A DNA stretch of 47,706 bases, taken from NCBI GenBank assembly GCA_902725215.1, contig CACUVI010000030.1, forward strand, positions 183,445 to 231,150, given 5' to 3'. How positions within the stretch are numbered: position 1 is the first letter of the stretch; each line of letters starts with the position of its first letter. Positions 16,776 to 25,798 of this stretch are shown here, piece by piece. Made by a program: the position numbers and the translations under genes. This DNA is from Rhodospirillaceae bacterium LM-1. Its GTDB lineage: Bacteria > Pseudomonadota > Alphaproteobacteria > Rhodospirillales > WMHbin7. The notes under the pieces are model-generated. The model did no database searches, was not told where the DNA came from, and saw only the letters and a list, made by a program, of their open reading frames with translations.

Positions 16776-18904
16776 AGCAGCACTCTCCCCAGGTTGACGA
16801 TGATCAGGGCCAGCGACCAGGCCAGCCCCAAGGAATAGGCTACCGAAAAACCGACCCACTTCCAACTGCCGGCTTCGCGGCGAATGGCCCCGATGGTGGC
16901 TAGGCAGGGCAGGTACAAGAGAGCGAAGACCATGAAGGCAAAGGCCTGGGCGGGGTTCATGGCCCCGCTGATGGCGCTCATCAGGCCTTCCGATTCCTTC
17001 GACTGGGCATAAAGAACGGCATAGCTGGCGACGACGGCCTCTTTGGCAACCACGCCGGTCAGAATGGCCACGGTGTCCTTCCAGCCAAAGCCCATCGGCT
17101 CGAACACCGGGGCCACGGCCATGCCGATGCGGCCAAGATAGCTCTTTTCCAGCTTCTCGCGGTCGCGCTCGGCGGTCAGCCTTTCTTCTGTCACCGTGCG
17201 CTCGTCGCTGGCCGGTTGAGCCGACAATTCCGTCAGGGCGGCTTCGTAATCTTGACTGAAAGCAATCTCGCGCGGGAATTCCTGCAAGAACCAGATGACG
17301 ATCGATCCCACCAGAATGACGCTGCCCACCTTTTGTAGAAAGCCAGCCGCATTTTCCCACATATGGAAAAGCACGGCTCGGATCGAGGGCAGGCGGTAGG
17401 GCGGCAATTCCATGACGAAAGGTTCCGGCATGGAACGCAGAACGGTCTTGCTGAATAGAATGGCCGAACCCAGTGCGGTCACGATGCTGAGCAGATACAT
17501 GGCAAAGACCATGGACCCGGCATGCGCCGAGAAGAAGGCGCCTGCGAACAGCATCATGACGGGCAAGCGGGCCGAGCAGCACATGAAGGGCGTCACCAGA
17601 GAGGTGATGATGCGCGACCTTCTTCCCTCGATGGTTCGGGTCGCCATGATGGCAGGCGCGTTGCAGCCATAGCCCATGATCAGGGGAATCAGGGCCTTGC
17701 CATGCAGCCCGAAGAGATGCATCAAGCGGTCGAGCAGGAAGGCGCCGCGCGCGATGTAGCCGGTTTCGCTGAACAGAGCCAGAAAGAAGAAAAGAATGAC
17801 CACATTGGGCAAGAACACGATGGTGCCGCCCACACCGGCCAGAACGCCGTTCAGCAACAGGTCCTTGATCATGCTGTCGGGCAGGATTCCGCCCAGAAGA
17901 CCGCTCAGGGCATCGACGCCCGACTTGATGATGTCGGTCGGATAGGCCCCCAGGGTGAAGGTCGTCTCGAACATCACCCACATCAGGCCCAGAAGAATGG
18001 GCAGGCCGAGCCAGCGGTGCAGAAGGAGATCGTCAACTTTGGTATGCAGCAGGGCTTCATCGGGTATTTCGGCGCTTACCGTCCGGGCTTCCATCAAAAG
18101 TCCGTGAATGAATCCGTAGCGACCGGCGGCGAAGGCCAGTTCGCAGCTTTCGTCATGATGCTGCTTGAAGGTGGCGCGCTCGGTACCGACCTGCTCGATC
18201 AGTTCTTTATGTTCTCCCTCGCGAGTCAGAATCTCGTCATCGCCTTCCAGCAGTTTGATGGCCAGCCAGCGGCTTTGCTGCGCCGACATCTCTTGGGGGT
18301 GCAATTCAGTGATCTGGGTGCGCACGCGTTCAATCGCCGCCTCGAGATGGGTGTCATAGCCCACTGAAACGCTGGGATGGGGTGGGGTGGCGGGGTTCGC
18401 TATCTCCAGGGCGGCGTCCAACAGGCGCTCAAGCCCTTCGCCCGTCGTAGCGACCGTTTCAATAACGGGGCCGCCCAGCATCGAGACCAGGGCGGGGGTG
18501 TCGATCGAGATGCCCTTGCGCCTGGCTTCGTCGAACATGTTCAGGGCATGGATGCGCGGGCAGCCCATTTCGATCAATTGGGTGGTCAGGAACAAGCTGC
18601 GGTCGAGATTGCCGGAATCGAGGATGTTGATGACGACATCGGGGCGCTTGAAATGAATATAGTCGCGCCCGGCCTGCTCTTCGGGCGTTCGAGCCGACAG
18701 GGAATAGATGCCGGGCAGATCGACCAGCATGATCTGGCGGCCGCGATGCTCGATCACGCGCTCACGCGGCGCTATGGTCACGCGCGGATAGTTGCCGACG
18801 CTTTCGCGCGCATTGGCCAGTTTGTTGAAGATGGTGGTCTTGCCGGAATTCGGGTTGCCGGTCAGGGCCACGGTCAACATTTTGATTTTTATTTCATGCG
18901 TCAT
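16772..18904 (-). CDS. feoB: FeoB: ferrous iron transporter
   Basis: 710 residues from the ATG at 18904; a TTG 57 bases upstream is in frame but unlikely. The N-terminal G domain shows GNPNSGKTT (P-loop, about 15-23), DLPGIYSL (G3) and NMFDE (G4), then a helical spacer and a membrane domain of about nine helices with the conserved gate-like motifs (MGYGCNAPAIMATRTIE, TPFMCCSARLPV, GVVAKEAVVASYAVLY). FeoB imports Fe2+ across the inner membrane. It follows feoA by 86 bases and is coupled to the Cys-rich protein. A dedicated feoAB operon in a magnetosome island supplies iron for biomineralisation in Magnetospirillum relatives. Confidence 0.96.
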   Translation of the reverse strand: MTHEIKIKMLTVALTGNPNSGKTTIFNKLANARESVGNYPRVTIAPRERVIEHRGRQIMLVDLPGIYSLSARTPEEQAGRDYIHFKRPDVVINILDSGNLDRSLFLTTQLIEMGCPRIHALNMFDEARRKGISIDTPALVSMLGGPVIETVATTGEGLERLLDAALEIANPATPPHPSVSVGYDTHLEAAIERVRTQITELHPQEMSAQQSRWLAIKLLEGDDEILTREGEHKELIEQVGTERATFKQHHDESCELAFAAGRYGFIHGLLMEARTVSAEIPDEALLHTKVDDLLLHRWLGLPILLGLMWVMFETTFTLGAYPTDIIKSGVDALSGLLGGILPDSMIKDLLLNGVLAGVGGTIVFLPNVVILFFFLALFSETGYIARGAFLLDRLMHLFGLHGKALIPLIMGYGCNAPAIMATRTIEGRRSRIITSLVTPFMCCSARLPVMMLFAGAFFSAHAGSMVFAMYLLSIVTALGSAILFSKTVLRSMPEPFVMELPPYRLPSIRAVLFHMWENAAGFLQKVGSVILVGSIVIWFLQEFPREIAFSQDYEAALTELSAQPASDERTVTEERLTAERDREKLEKSYLGRIGMAVAPVFEPMGFGWKDTVAILTGVVAKEAVVASYAVLYAQSKESEGLMSAISGAMNPAQAFAFMVFALLYLPCLATIGAIRREAGSWKWVGFSVAYSLGLAWSLALIIVNLGRVLL

Positions 18905-18990
18905 TTTTGCATCCACACCCCAGGGCGCGCAAAGACGGTCATCCTCGCGCAGGCCCGGCAACCAAGGGAAAAGCTGTTTTGGGTCAAACC

Positions 18991-19236
18991 TTAGCTGAGG
19001 CGCAGCAAAACCTTGCGCGCATCCTCGTTGCGAAGGCTGAGTTGATATCCCTTGATGGCGTAGATGCGGGGATTGCCCATGGGGGCCGTGCGGTTAAGGC
19101 TGACGGTCGCCCCCCTGACCAGACCCATGGCCGCCAGATTATGGCCCAAGGCGTCATCTGCGACCTTGACCACGCAGCCGCTTTGTCCAGGGCCAAGATC
19201 GGCCAGTGTCAGTGCTTCCATTTGAGAATTCTGCAT
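18991..19236 (-). CDS. feoA: FeoA: SH3-like partner of FeoB
   Basis: 81 residues from the ATG at 19236, chosen because AGGA lies five bases upstream; an ATG 78 bases further up would add an unlikely leader. Family features: LTLADLGPGQSG, an AAMGLVRGATVSL turn, APMGNPRIYAIKGYQLSLR and the EDARKVLL end. FeoA is a small cytoplasmic SH3-fold protein required for Fe2+ transport by FeoB. It leads the feoA-feoB-Cys-rich operon. Confidence 0.94.
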   Translation of the reverse strand: MQNSQMEALTLADLGPGQSGCVVKVADDALGHNLAAMGLVRGATVSLNRTAPMGNPRIYAIKGYQLSLRNEDARKVLLRLS

Positions 19237-19653
19237 CTCGATCCTACTCGTTTGAGACCCGCCCCCTGAAGTCAGATCTGAATTGTTACAATCCGCGATG
19301 TGTTCCGTAACCATTTGTCGTCCAAAACAATTTTTTAAGCAGGTTCCGCTAATGCTGTTTCCTAACCACAGGCCAGAGGGCTGATGAGCCCCTGTTCCTT
19401 ACAATTTACAGCCGCCCTTAGATGCAAGTCAAATTAAAAGTTATTCGCAACTAGGCCCTGGTTTACCCCTCCCGAAGCGCCCTAACATTTCCCGTTGTTT
19501 CCTGTTAGCATTATGGCAAATCATTGATCGGTCCTCCTCCCCTTACAGGGCCGGAAATTGGGGTTTCTCAGACGGCATGAGCGCTTTTGGCTATGCCTTG
19601 ATGACTCCGCAAGAAAGCGTCAGCAGGATTGGGCGTTAACCTGGAGCGAGTGC
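19237..19653. other. Divergent control region between feoA and the MamJ-like gene
   Basis: About 420 bases without a gene, locally AT-rich around 19320-19350 and 19430-19450. It must hold the promoters of feoA (minus) and of the plus-strand magnetosome genes. A small hairpin GGGCT-GATG-AGCCC lies at 19378-19391. I looked for a Fur box and found only partial half-sites (GCAAAT near 19514), nothing convincing. Confidence 0.5.
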
Positions 19654-20874
19654 ATGGTTAAGGAAAAAAAGCGGCAATCCCCTAAAAAGCAAGCTCCGCC
19701 GTCGGCGCCAAAAAAGCCGCCATCTTCCGAGCCGGTTCGGGAGTCGGCGCCGAAAAGGCAGGTGCCTGCGGTGCCGGTCCAGGAATCGGCTTCGCCCAAA
19801 TCGCTGGCCACCATGCTGGCGGAGATGGGGACGCATAAGGGTTTCATGGCGACAAGGACGCAAGGAGAGGGGCACGGAAAAACCGTGGCGGGGCAGGCAA
19901 AGCCAGAGGCGGCGCATGGTGCGCCAAGCGAAGAGGCTCCGCCCGCCCTGCCCAAGGCTTTGCCCCCCAGCCGGGATATTCTTGCGCTTATGGAACAGGC
20001 CCCCTGGGCCAAGAAGGCGACATCCCGCCTGACTAAACCCGCATCGGCGGTCAAGGAACCGGCCCCTCCCGTGGCTTTATGGTCTCAGGCAATGCCTGCG
20101 CCTGAAGAAATCGAAGAAAAGGAGGCCGAGGAGGACGGGACGGTTCCTTCTCCCGCCCCGCCATCCGTGGCGACACCCTCGGCGCCATCCTGGCAAACAC
20201 TGCTGGAAAGCCAGCCCTGGTTGCAACGGATGCGCCCCGTCCTGCATCACAATGAAACACAGGAGGCCAGAAGCGAGCCGAAGCCCTTGGGGGACATGCT
20301 TTCCGACAAGCGAGTCTCGGCACCCCTTCAGGAACTTATCTGGCAGAAGGTCTCTGCCGATGTCGCCCCCCACCATTCCGAACCAGATGCCGAGCGGGCG
20401 CCGCCCGATGAAGCGGCAGAAGAGGAGGCAAAAGTTCCCAGCTTGCCCCAGGCCCCGCCTGAGTTGGCCGATCCGGTCGCACCACAAGTCGCTCCGGCGG
20501 CAAGCGAGGAGGAGGCGACTGACCCCAACCCTTTCCCCGAACCGTCTGAGGCCCCCCCGGCGGCTGAAATGCCCCTGGAAAAGACAGCCTCGGACATTCC
20601 GAAACTGCGTGACGAACAGGTGCGTCAGGTCGAGAAGGCCCCCGCCTTGCTGGCCGACCTGCTGGTCAGTTCCAAGACGGCGCCTGCGCCTGCCCCCGTC
20701 CCAAAGCCAACACCCGCCAATCCCCCCCCTAAACAGGCAGGCTCAAATTTGCCCGAGCCGGGCCGTAAGGAAGTTCCGGTCGAGGATCTGCTGGGCGGCG
20801 TGATTAGCCTGTTCGGTTCGGGCGTGAAGGGGGTTTCATCCCTCTTCAGGCGTAAATCTGGCACACGAAACTGA
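19654..20874 (+). CDS. MamJ-like acidic Pro/Ala-rich protein upstream of mamH
   Basis: 406 residues from the ATG at 19654, which follows GGAG at 19643-19646. Mostly low complexity: a Lys/Pro-rich start, then Glu/Ala/Pro-rich stretches. Ordered islands match MamJ: ILALMEQAPWAKK (about 109-121) and SWQTLLESQPWLQRM (about 182-196) resemble the W-x-x-LL-x-x-xPW motif near the N-terminus of MamJ (VWGDLLQASPW in this genome), and the C-terminus VPVEDLLGGVISLFGSGV resembles VPVENLLTGVVTLVGSGV in MamJ. MamJ links magnetosomes to the MamK filament. This may be a second, larger MamJ-type (LimJ-like) connector. It precedes mamH by 150 bases. Confidence 0.78.
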   Translation: MVKEKKRQSPKKQAPPSAPKKPPSSEPVRESAPKRQVPAVPVQESASPKSLATMLAEMGTHKGFMATRTQGEGHGKTVAGQAKPEAAHGAPSEEAPPALPKALPPSRDILALMEQAPWAKKATSRLTKPASAVKEPAPPVALWSQAMPAPEEIEEKEAEEDGTVPSPAPPSVATPSAPSWQTLLESQPWLQRMRPVLHHNETQEARSEPKPLGDMLSDKRVSAPLQELIWQKVSADVAPHHSEPDAERAPPDEAAEEEAKVPSLPQAPPELADPVAPQVAPAASEEEATDPNPFPEPSEAPPAAEMPLEKTASDIPKLRDEQVRQVEKAPALLADLLVSSKTAPAPAPVPKPTPANPPPKQAGSNLPEPGRKEVPVEDLLGGVISLFGSGVKGVSSLFRRKSGTRN

Positions 20875-20957
20875 CGCTCAAGCCCTTGCGGGCAGAAAGA
20901 GACGGGATTGAATGTCATTCTCATCTGAGATGGAAGGCTGGACATGCCGTTTCTTTT

Positions 20958-20969
20958 GTGATTAATCAC
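20958..20969. promoter_or_regulatory. Perfect palindrome upstream of mamH
   Basis: GTGATTAATCAC is a perfect 12-base palindrome, 55 bases before the mamH start and within the 150-base gap that should hold the mamAB operon promoter. The half-site GTGAT resembles Crp/Fnr-family operators, but the spacing is not the standard TTGAT-N4-ATCAA. It is a candidate operator only. Confidence 0.4.
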
Positions 20970-21024
20970 CCTGGCCGTGAGGGGTGACTCTCAGGGCCTT
21001 GACGCATTGTAGCTAGGGGAAGAC

Positions 21025-22326
21025 ATGTCCTCACAGGGAGTCTTGGAATCGCAGCGCAACTCGCTGTATCTGCTGTCGGCAGTCTGCATGATCTGCATGA
21101 CGCTGGCGGTGGCTGTGCAGCCCTTATTCCTGCGCAATGTCCTCAATATTTCCTTCGAGCAGGCCGGTTTCATCAACGCGAATGTGCAGGTGGTGACTGA
21201 GATTCTCGACATTTTCGTCGTGGGCTATCTGGGCTACTGGTCCGATCGCATCGGCCGCGTGCGCATCATCGTTTTCGGTTTCCTCGTCGCCGCCCTGGGG
21301 GCTTTCATCGCCCCTTTCAGCCTGCCCTTCGGCCAGTTGGCGGGGAGTGCTCTGGTCGTCTATTACCTATCGCGCATCATCATGTCGCTGGGCACGGGTG
21401 CCGTTTGGCCCCAGCTTTCCGCCCTGGCCGGTGATTTCAGCGACAGTTCGAACCGGGCTCGGCTGATGAGCAATACGGCCTTCATGATGGCCTTCGGCGT
21501 CACCCTGGTCTATGCCGTGCTGATGCAGATTCCCAATTACGCCAGCGTCTACACCACCATGCTGTTGACGGCGGTTATCTCGTTGCTGGGCGCCTGGCTG
21601 GCCAAATCCTGCCTGGTGGATGTCGCCCCCAGGCTCGAGGACAAATCCATTCCCTGGAAGCGCGTTTGGAAACTGGTGAGGGCCGAACGCCATTTGCGCC
21701 TTGCCTTTACGACCTCCTTCTTCGCGCGCAGCGACATGGTTTTCGTCGGTCTGTTCTTGATGCTGTGGTTTATCTATTTCGCCGATCTGGTGGGCATGAC
21801 GCAGGAGGCTGCGGCCGCTCGGGCCGGGCAATTGATCGGCGCCCTGGGTGTTGCGGTGATGGTCTCCATCCCGCTTTGGCGCCTGTTCATCGAGCGCCAG
21901 GGGCGCACAAAGGCGATCATTCTGGGCATGGCCCTGTCGGGCCTGGGCTTTCTGATGCTGGGTTTCATGGTCAACCCATTCAATTGGTTCATCATTTTGC
22001 CGGTCGTTTTGATTGCGGCAGGTCAGGCGGGTTGCTTCGTCGCACCGCAGATTCTGACCGTGGATTACGCGCCCCGTGATCTGCTGGGTTCGGTCCTGGG
22101 AGCCTTCAACGTGGTCGGCGGCATCGGAATCATTCTCTTCGTTCAGGTGGGCGGGCTGCTCTTCGACATGGTCGGCCCGCATGCCCCATTTTTGTTTACA
22201 GGCGTGGGCAATCTCCTTATTCTCGCCTACGCCGTTTGGGTTCAAAGGCTTGATCGGGAAGTTGGCCGCGAGGATGATGATCTTGCTGCTATGGACGGGG
22301 TCGACCCTCAACGCCAAGAACTTTAA
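21025..22326 (+). CDS. mamH: MamH: major facilitator superfamily transporter
   Basis: 433 residues with twelve predicted membrane helices and MFS features, including the loop 2-3 motif [12 protein letters not shown] (about residues 70-81) and a shorter repeat of it later ([10 protein letters not shown]). First gene of the canonical mamAB order. In Magnetospirillum MamH takes part in iron transport into magnetosomes, partly redundant with MamZ. AGGGGA precedes the ATG. The C-terminal tail is acidic and cytoplasmic ([10 protein letters not shown]). It is followed by mamI after a 40-base gap. Confidence 0.95.
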   Translation: MSSQGVLESQRNSLYLLSAVCMICMTLAVAVQPLFLRNVLNISFEQAGFINANVQVVTEILDIFVVGYLGYWSDRIGRVRIIVFGFLVAALGAFIAPFSLPFGQLAGSALVVYYLSRIIMSLGTGAVWPQLSALAGDFSDSSNRARLMSNTAFMMAFGVTLVYAVLMQIPNYASVYTTMLLTAVISLLGAWLAKSCLVDVAPRLEDKSIPWKRVWKLVRAERHLRLAFTTSFFARSDMVFVGLFLMLWFIYFADLVGMTQEAAAARAGQLIGALGVAVMVSIPLWRLFIERQGRTKAIILGMALSGLGFLMLGFMVNPFNWFIILPVVLIAAGQAGCFVAPQILTVDYAPRDLLGSVLGAFNVVGGIGIILFVQVGGLLFDMVGPHAPFLFTGVGNLLILAYAVWVQRLDREVGREDDDLAAMDGVDPQRQEL

Positions 22327-22366
22327 AGCTGAATCCAACTCAAGCCATATCGTCGGAGAAGACATC

Positions 22367-22576
22367 ATGCCGAGCGTAATTTTTGGATTGCTCACCGTGG
22401 CCTTGGGGCTTTGGGGTCTGACGGCCTGGTGGTGGTCTGTAACCGAGTTTTTGCGCGGTGCCCTACCGATAGCCCTGATTTTTCTGGGCTTGGTCGCATT
22501 GGCGGCGGGTGTTCGCACCGTTCGCAAGCCGGGAAGCAAGGCCGCAGGCAAGGCTGAGGCCGAGGAAGAGCTCTGA
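22367..22576 (+). CDS. mamI: MamI: small magnetosome membrane protein
   Basis: 69 residues, starting MPSVIFGLLTVALGLWGLTAWW, nearly identical to the MamI start in Magnetospirillum. Two membrane helices (about 3-24 and 30-47) are joined by the short loop WWSVTEFLRG; the tail is charged (KAEAEEEL). MamI is essential for magnetosome membrane formation and magnetite nucleation. GGAG precedes the ATG. Its TGA overlaps the mamE ATG (TGATG), giving translational coupling. Confidence 0.96.
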   Translation: MPSVIFGLLTVALGLWGLTAWWWSVTEFLRGALPIALIFLGLVALAAGVRTVRKPGSKAAGKAEAEEEL

Positions 22577-24834
22577 TGAGGGATTTTACGGACGATACGG
22601 ACGAGGCGGCTGGGCCGCAGGTCTGTTCGAAGGATCTGAAGAAGTATTTCTTCGTCATTGGCGTCGTGGCTTTGGTCGTGCTGTTTGGCGCTTACGCCTA
22701 TCGCCAATCGACCGGCGGCGGCGTCAGCTTCAGCAAGCTTTTGGCGAATTTGGGGGGCAATCCCGCCGTTAATCTGCCGGTTCAAGGCGGACAGACGGGC
22801 GCGGGCGGGGCGATGTCCCTGCCGGTGGGCGTTCTTGCGGCCCCCCCTTCGGGCGCGGGCGGGTTGGCGACCATGCCGCCGATGGTTGAGACGGGCGGCG
22901 GCCCGGCAACGGATTGGGCGGGATCTCCCGATTTCTCATCTGTTGCAAGCTTGCTGCGCAACAGCGTGGTCAGCGTCACGGCAGCTTCGGGCGGTCAGGG
23001 CGTTGCCGAACCTCTGTCTCCGACCGGGGTGTTTCCGGACGGCCAGTTCCGTTTCGCCACACCCATGACGCGCGCCGTCGAAAACATGGGCTCTGGCGTC
23101 ATCATCCGCAGCGATGGTTACATCCTCACGAACTACCATGTCGTGCGCGGCGCCAATTCCGTTTTCGTCAATGTGCTGGATGATTTCGCGGCAACGCGCT
23201 ATGCGGCCGACATCGTGAAGATGGACGAATCGCTTGATCTTGCTTTGTTGAAGGTGACGCCCAAGGCGCCTTTGCATGCCGCCGTGCTGGGCGATAGCGA
23301 CGCGGTCCGGGTGGCCGACGCCGTTCTGGCGATTGGCAGCCCCTTTGGGCTGGACATGACGGTCAGCCGCGGCATCATCTCGGCCAAGCGCAAGTCGCTG
23401 GTCATCGAAGGGGTTACGCACACCAATCTTTTGCAAACCGACGCAGCGATCAATCAGGGCAATTCCGGCGGACCCTTGGTGGCGCGCAACGGCGCCGTGG
23501 TGGGCATCAATACGGCAATCTATACGCCAACCGGGGCTTTCGCCGGAATCGGCTTCTCGGTGCCCAGCAACCAAGCCAAGCTGTTCGCCATGGACGAATT
23601 GAACAGCCTTCCCGTCTCGACGGTTGAAGGTCCATCGATGGGGCTGGTGGCCTTTCAGGGCCAGCAGGGTAATGCCGGGTTCGGACAACAGCAGATGGGT
23701 GGCGGCGCCGTCGGTGCCGCAGGTCCGCCGATCATGGCGGGTGTTACCTCGCCGCATCGGGACGGACGCCAGAACATGGTCTGCACGAACTGCCACGATC
23801 TGATTGGCGGTGCCGGGCAAAGGACCGTGGCCGGTCAGGGCCAGCCCATGATGCCCGTGGCGGCTCCCGTGGGTGCTGTGCCGCCGCCGATTATGGCGGG
23901 CGTTGCCTCGCCGCATGCCGATGGCCGCGAGAAGATGGCCTGCACGACCTGCCACACGCTGCTGCCGGCAAGGGCCGGAGTGGTGGCGATGCCGGGGCCG
24001 GGTGCGGGCGGATCGCCCTATCAGTTCGCGCAACCTCCGGCAAGCTTGGCCATGAATGTCCAGGCCGGAGCCGGAACGGGCCGCGCAGGCGGCATGGCCC
24101 CGGATGTGCCAGGGCCGGGCGGCAGCATGAATATGCTGGGAGCTTATCTGCAAGCCATGCAGCCTTTCTTGGCGCAAAAGCTGAATCAGCCGGCGGGGCG
24201 CGGCGTTTTCGTCAGCGGCGTCGTTCCCGACTCTCCTGCCTTCGCTGCGGGCTTGAAAGCGGGCGATATCATCTTGAAAGCCGATGGCCGACCGGTCAAG
24301 GCGCCTCAGGATATTTCGGCGCAGCTGACGGCGATGGCGGATGGCAGGCCGGTTCGGTTGGGCATTCTCAGGGATGGCGAGCCGCGCAATCTCGATATCG
24401 CTCCGTCTGCGATGGGCCGTGCGGCGGCTTTGCAGGGGGCTCCCCAGGCTGAGTTGGCGAGGTCGCAGGCCGGAATGCCGCCGCAGCAGATTCCGGTGAT
24501 GGGGGCACCCGCAGCGGGCATGCCGCAGCCAAGGCCGGTCGTACCCAGCGAGTTCAGTTGGCTGGGGATTGAGATTGAAAGCTTTCAGCAGGTGCCGGGC
24601 GCCGTCGGCGCTCCTCAGGGGACCATGCTGAAGGGCGCTTCGATTGCCGAGGTCAAGCGCGGATCAAAGGCCCAGATCAACGGGCTGGCAGCGGGCGATG
24701 TTCTTTTGGAAGTGAATAATCGTCCGGTTGGCAACGCGGCCCAGTTGGATCAGTCGATCAAGGGCTCGGCAGTGGGGCAGCCGGTTCTCATCAAGGTTCA
24801 CCGGAACGGGCAGGAATTTTTTGTCGTACTCTGA
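22576..24834 (+). CDS. mamE: MamE: HtrA-like protease with two magnetochrome haem domains
   Basis: 752 residues. One N-terminal membrane helix (about 24-42), Gly/Ala-rich linker, trypsin-like protease domain with an intact triad: His188 (TNYHVV), Asp221 (SLDLAL), Ser297 (GNSGGP). Two c-type haem motifs follow, CTNCH at 403-407 and CTTCH at 456-460, each in a repeated 'PPIMAGV(T/A)SPH.DGR' magnetochrome unit; then two PDZ domains (about 525-615 and 660-750). MamE sorts magnetosome proteins and, when its protease is active, switches crystals to mature growth by cutting MamO, MamP and itself. The triad positions equal those I recall for the Magnetospirillum protein. Confidence 0.97.
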   Translation: MRDFTDDTDEAAGPQVCSKDLKKYFFVIGVVALVVLFGAYAYRQSTGGGVSFSKLLANLGGNPAVNLPVQGGQTGAGGAMSLPVGVLAAPPSGAGGLATMPPMVETGGGPATDWAGSPDFSSVASLLRNSVVSVTAASGGQGVAEPLSPTGVFPDGQFRFATPMTRAVENMGSGVIIRSDGYILTNYHVVRGANSVFVNVLDDFAATRYAADIVKMDESLDLALLKVTPKAPLHAAVLGDSDAVRVADAVLAIGSPFGLDMTVSRGIISAKRKSLVIEGVTHTNLLQTDAAINQGNSGGPLVARNGAVVGINTAIYTPTGAFAGIGFSVPSNQAKLFAMDELNSLPVSTVEGPSMGLVAFQGQQGNAGFGQQQMGGGAVGAAGPPIMAGVTSPHRDGRQNMVCTNCHDLIGGAGQRTVAGQGQPMMPVAAPVGAVPPPIMAGVASPHADGREKMACTTCHTLLPARAGVVAMPGPGAGGSPYQFAQPPASLAMNVQAGAGTGRAGGMAPDVPGPGGSMNMLGAYLQAMQPFLAQKLNQPAGRGVFVSGVVPDSPAFAAGLKAGDIILKADGRPVKAPQDISAQLTAMADGRPVRLGILRDGEPRNLDIAPSAMGRAAALQGAPQAELARSQAGMPPQQIPVMGAPAAGMPQPRPVVPSEFSWLGIEIESFQQVPGAVGAPQGTMLKGASIAEVKRGSKAQINGLAAGDVLLEVNNRPVGNAAQLDQSIKGSAVGQPVLIKVHRNGQEFFVVL

Positions 24835-24866
24835 CGCCTAAGGGCGACGCAGCAGCAGGGATGGTG

Positions 24867-25724
24867 ATGACCAGAGATGTGAACGACGCAGCGAATTCGA
24901 GGCCATCTTCCGGACGAGGGAAGGGGCAAGGACGTGCTGCGTCTCATCAGACGGTCGAGGAGGGCATGCCCGCCGAAGGCGTCTGGGGCGATCTTTTGCA
25001 GGCTTCCCCCTGGTCCAACCGGCCATTCCGAGGCTTGCGCAATGCGCCGATGTTGCCCTTTGCCGAAGCCGAGATGACGAAATCGCCCCCCCTCGGGGCC
25101 GAGATATGGGATCCGGGCTGGTCAGGTGATGATTGCGGCACGGAAGCTGTTCAGGCCCCGGCCGAGGTGGAGATTCTGGTCGATATCGACGCGCCTCCCG
25201 GCACGGTCATCGATGTCGATGTTGAGGTTGCTGCTCCGGCCCCGGCCCCCGAAGTGTTCGTCATGACGGCAGAAGTTGAGGTTGAAGTTGAGGTTGTTGC
25301 TCCGGCTCCGGCACCTGAAGCGCCCGTTGAGGCCGCAGAAGTTGAGATTGCGATGCCCGCACCCGAAGCGCCTGCCGTAGCGGTCGAGGCCAAGGAGGTC
25401 GCGGCGCCTAGGCCCGCCACCCCGGCACCCTCGCCCGTGGTGGTGGCAAAGCCTGTCATGAGGCCCGTTGCGGCTCCGGTCGCGGCTGGGCCTGCAATGA
25501 AGGTCGATGTCAAGAAAACGGTGCCCGCGCCCCGAGTCAAGCCCGTGTCCGGCAAAACACAGGATGTTCCCGTCGAGAATTTGTTGACGGGTGTGGTGAC
25601 GCTGGTCGGCAGCGGCGTCGGCAGTGTCGTGGGATTGGCCGCCTTCGCGGGGGCCTCGGCGGCCAGCGCGCTGGGCTTCGGAGCAAAAAAGGGTAAGACC
25701 CCTCCACCCAAGGCGAAGAAATAG
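24867..25724 (+). CDS. mamJ: MamJ: acidic connector between magnetosomes and MamK
   Basis: 285 residues from the ATG at 24867, six bases after AGGG; an ATG at 24861 is also possible. N-terminal VWGDLLQASPWSNRPF matches the conserved MamJ N-terminal motif. The centre (about 95-200) is an acidic Glu/Val/Ala/Pro repeat region with EVEVEVVAPAPAPEAP-like units; the C-terminus carries VPVENLLTGVVTLVGSGVGS and an Ala/Gly-rich hydrophobic end, then a basic tail. In Magnetospirillum MamJ tethers vesicles to the MamK filament to form the chain. Low-complexity repeats make the length variable between strains. Confidence 0.9.
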   Translation: MTRDVNDAANSRPSSGRGKGQGRAASHQTVEEGMPAEGVWGDLLQASPWSNRPFRGLRNAPMLPFAEAEMTKSPPLGAEIWDPGWSGDDCGTEAVQAPAEVEILVDIDAPPGTVIDVDVEVAAPAPAPEVFVMTAEVEVEVEVVAPAPAPEAPVEAAEVEIAMPAPEAPAVAVEAKEVAAPRPATPAPSPVVVAKPVMRPVAAPVAAGPAMKVDVKKTVPAPRVKPVSGKTQDVPVENLLTGVVTLVGSGVGSVVGLAAFAGASAASALGFGAKKGKTPPPKAKK

Positions 25725-25798
25725 GCGTGCGGGTTCTGGTATCCAGGTTGCGTCGGGTTCAGATTATCCGGGCAACGGAAAACAGGGAAGGATGAGAA

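Noticed and set aside
16605-17981. 458-codon minus-strand frame overlapping feoB
   Set aside because: Its upstream part is an out-of-frame reading of feoB. Only the last 57 codons, from the ATG at 16775, are a real gene (FeoB-associated protein).
19237-19653. Fur box upstream of feoA
   Set aside because: Only isolated half-site-like hexamers occur; no 19-base inverted repeat near consensus could be found by eye.
20885-20900. GCCC-TTGC-GGGC hairpin after the MamJ-like gene as a terminator
   Set aside because: The stem is only four base pairs and no T-run follows.
21367-22785. 472-codon minus-strand frame opposite mamH and mamI
   Set aside because: Rich in His, Gln, Arg and Asp as expected for the complement of a membrane-protein gene; mamH and mamI are certain on the plus strand.
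22936-24177. 413-codon minus-strand frame opposite mamE
   Set aside because: Composition (His/Arg/Gln/Gly) matches a shadow and the mamE catalytic and haem motifs prove the plus strand.
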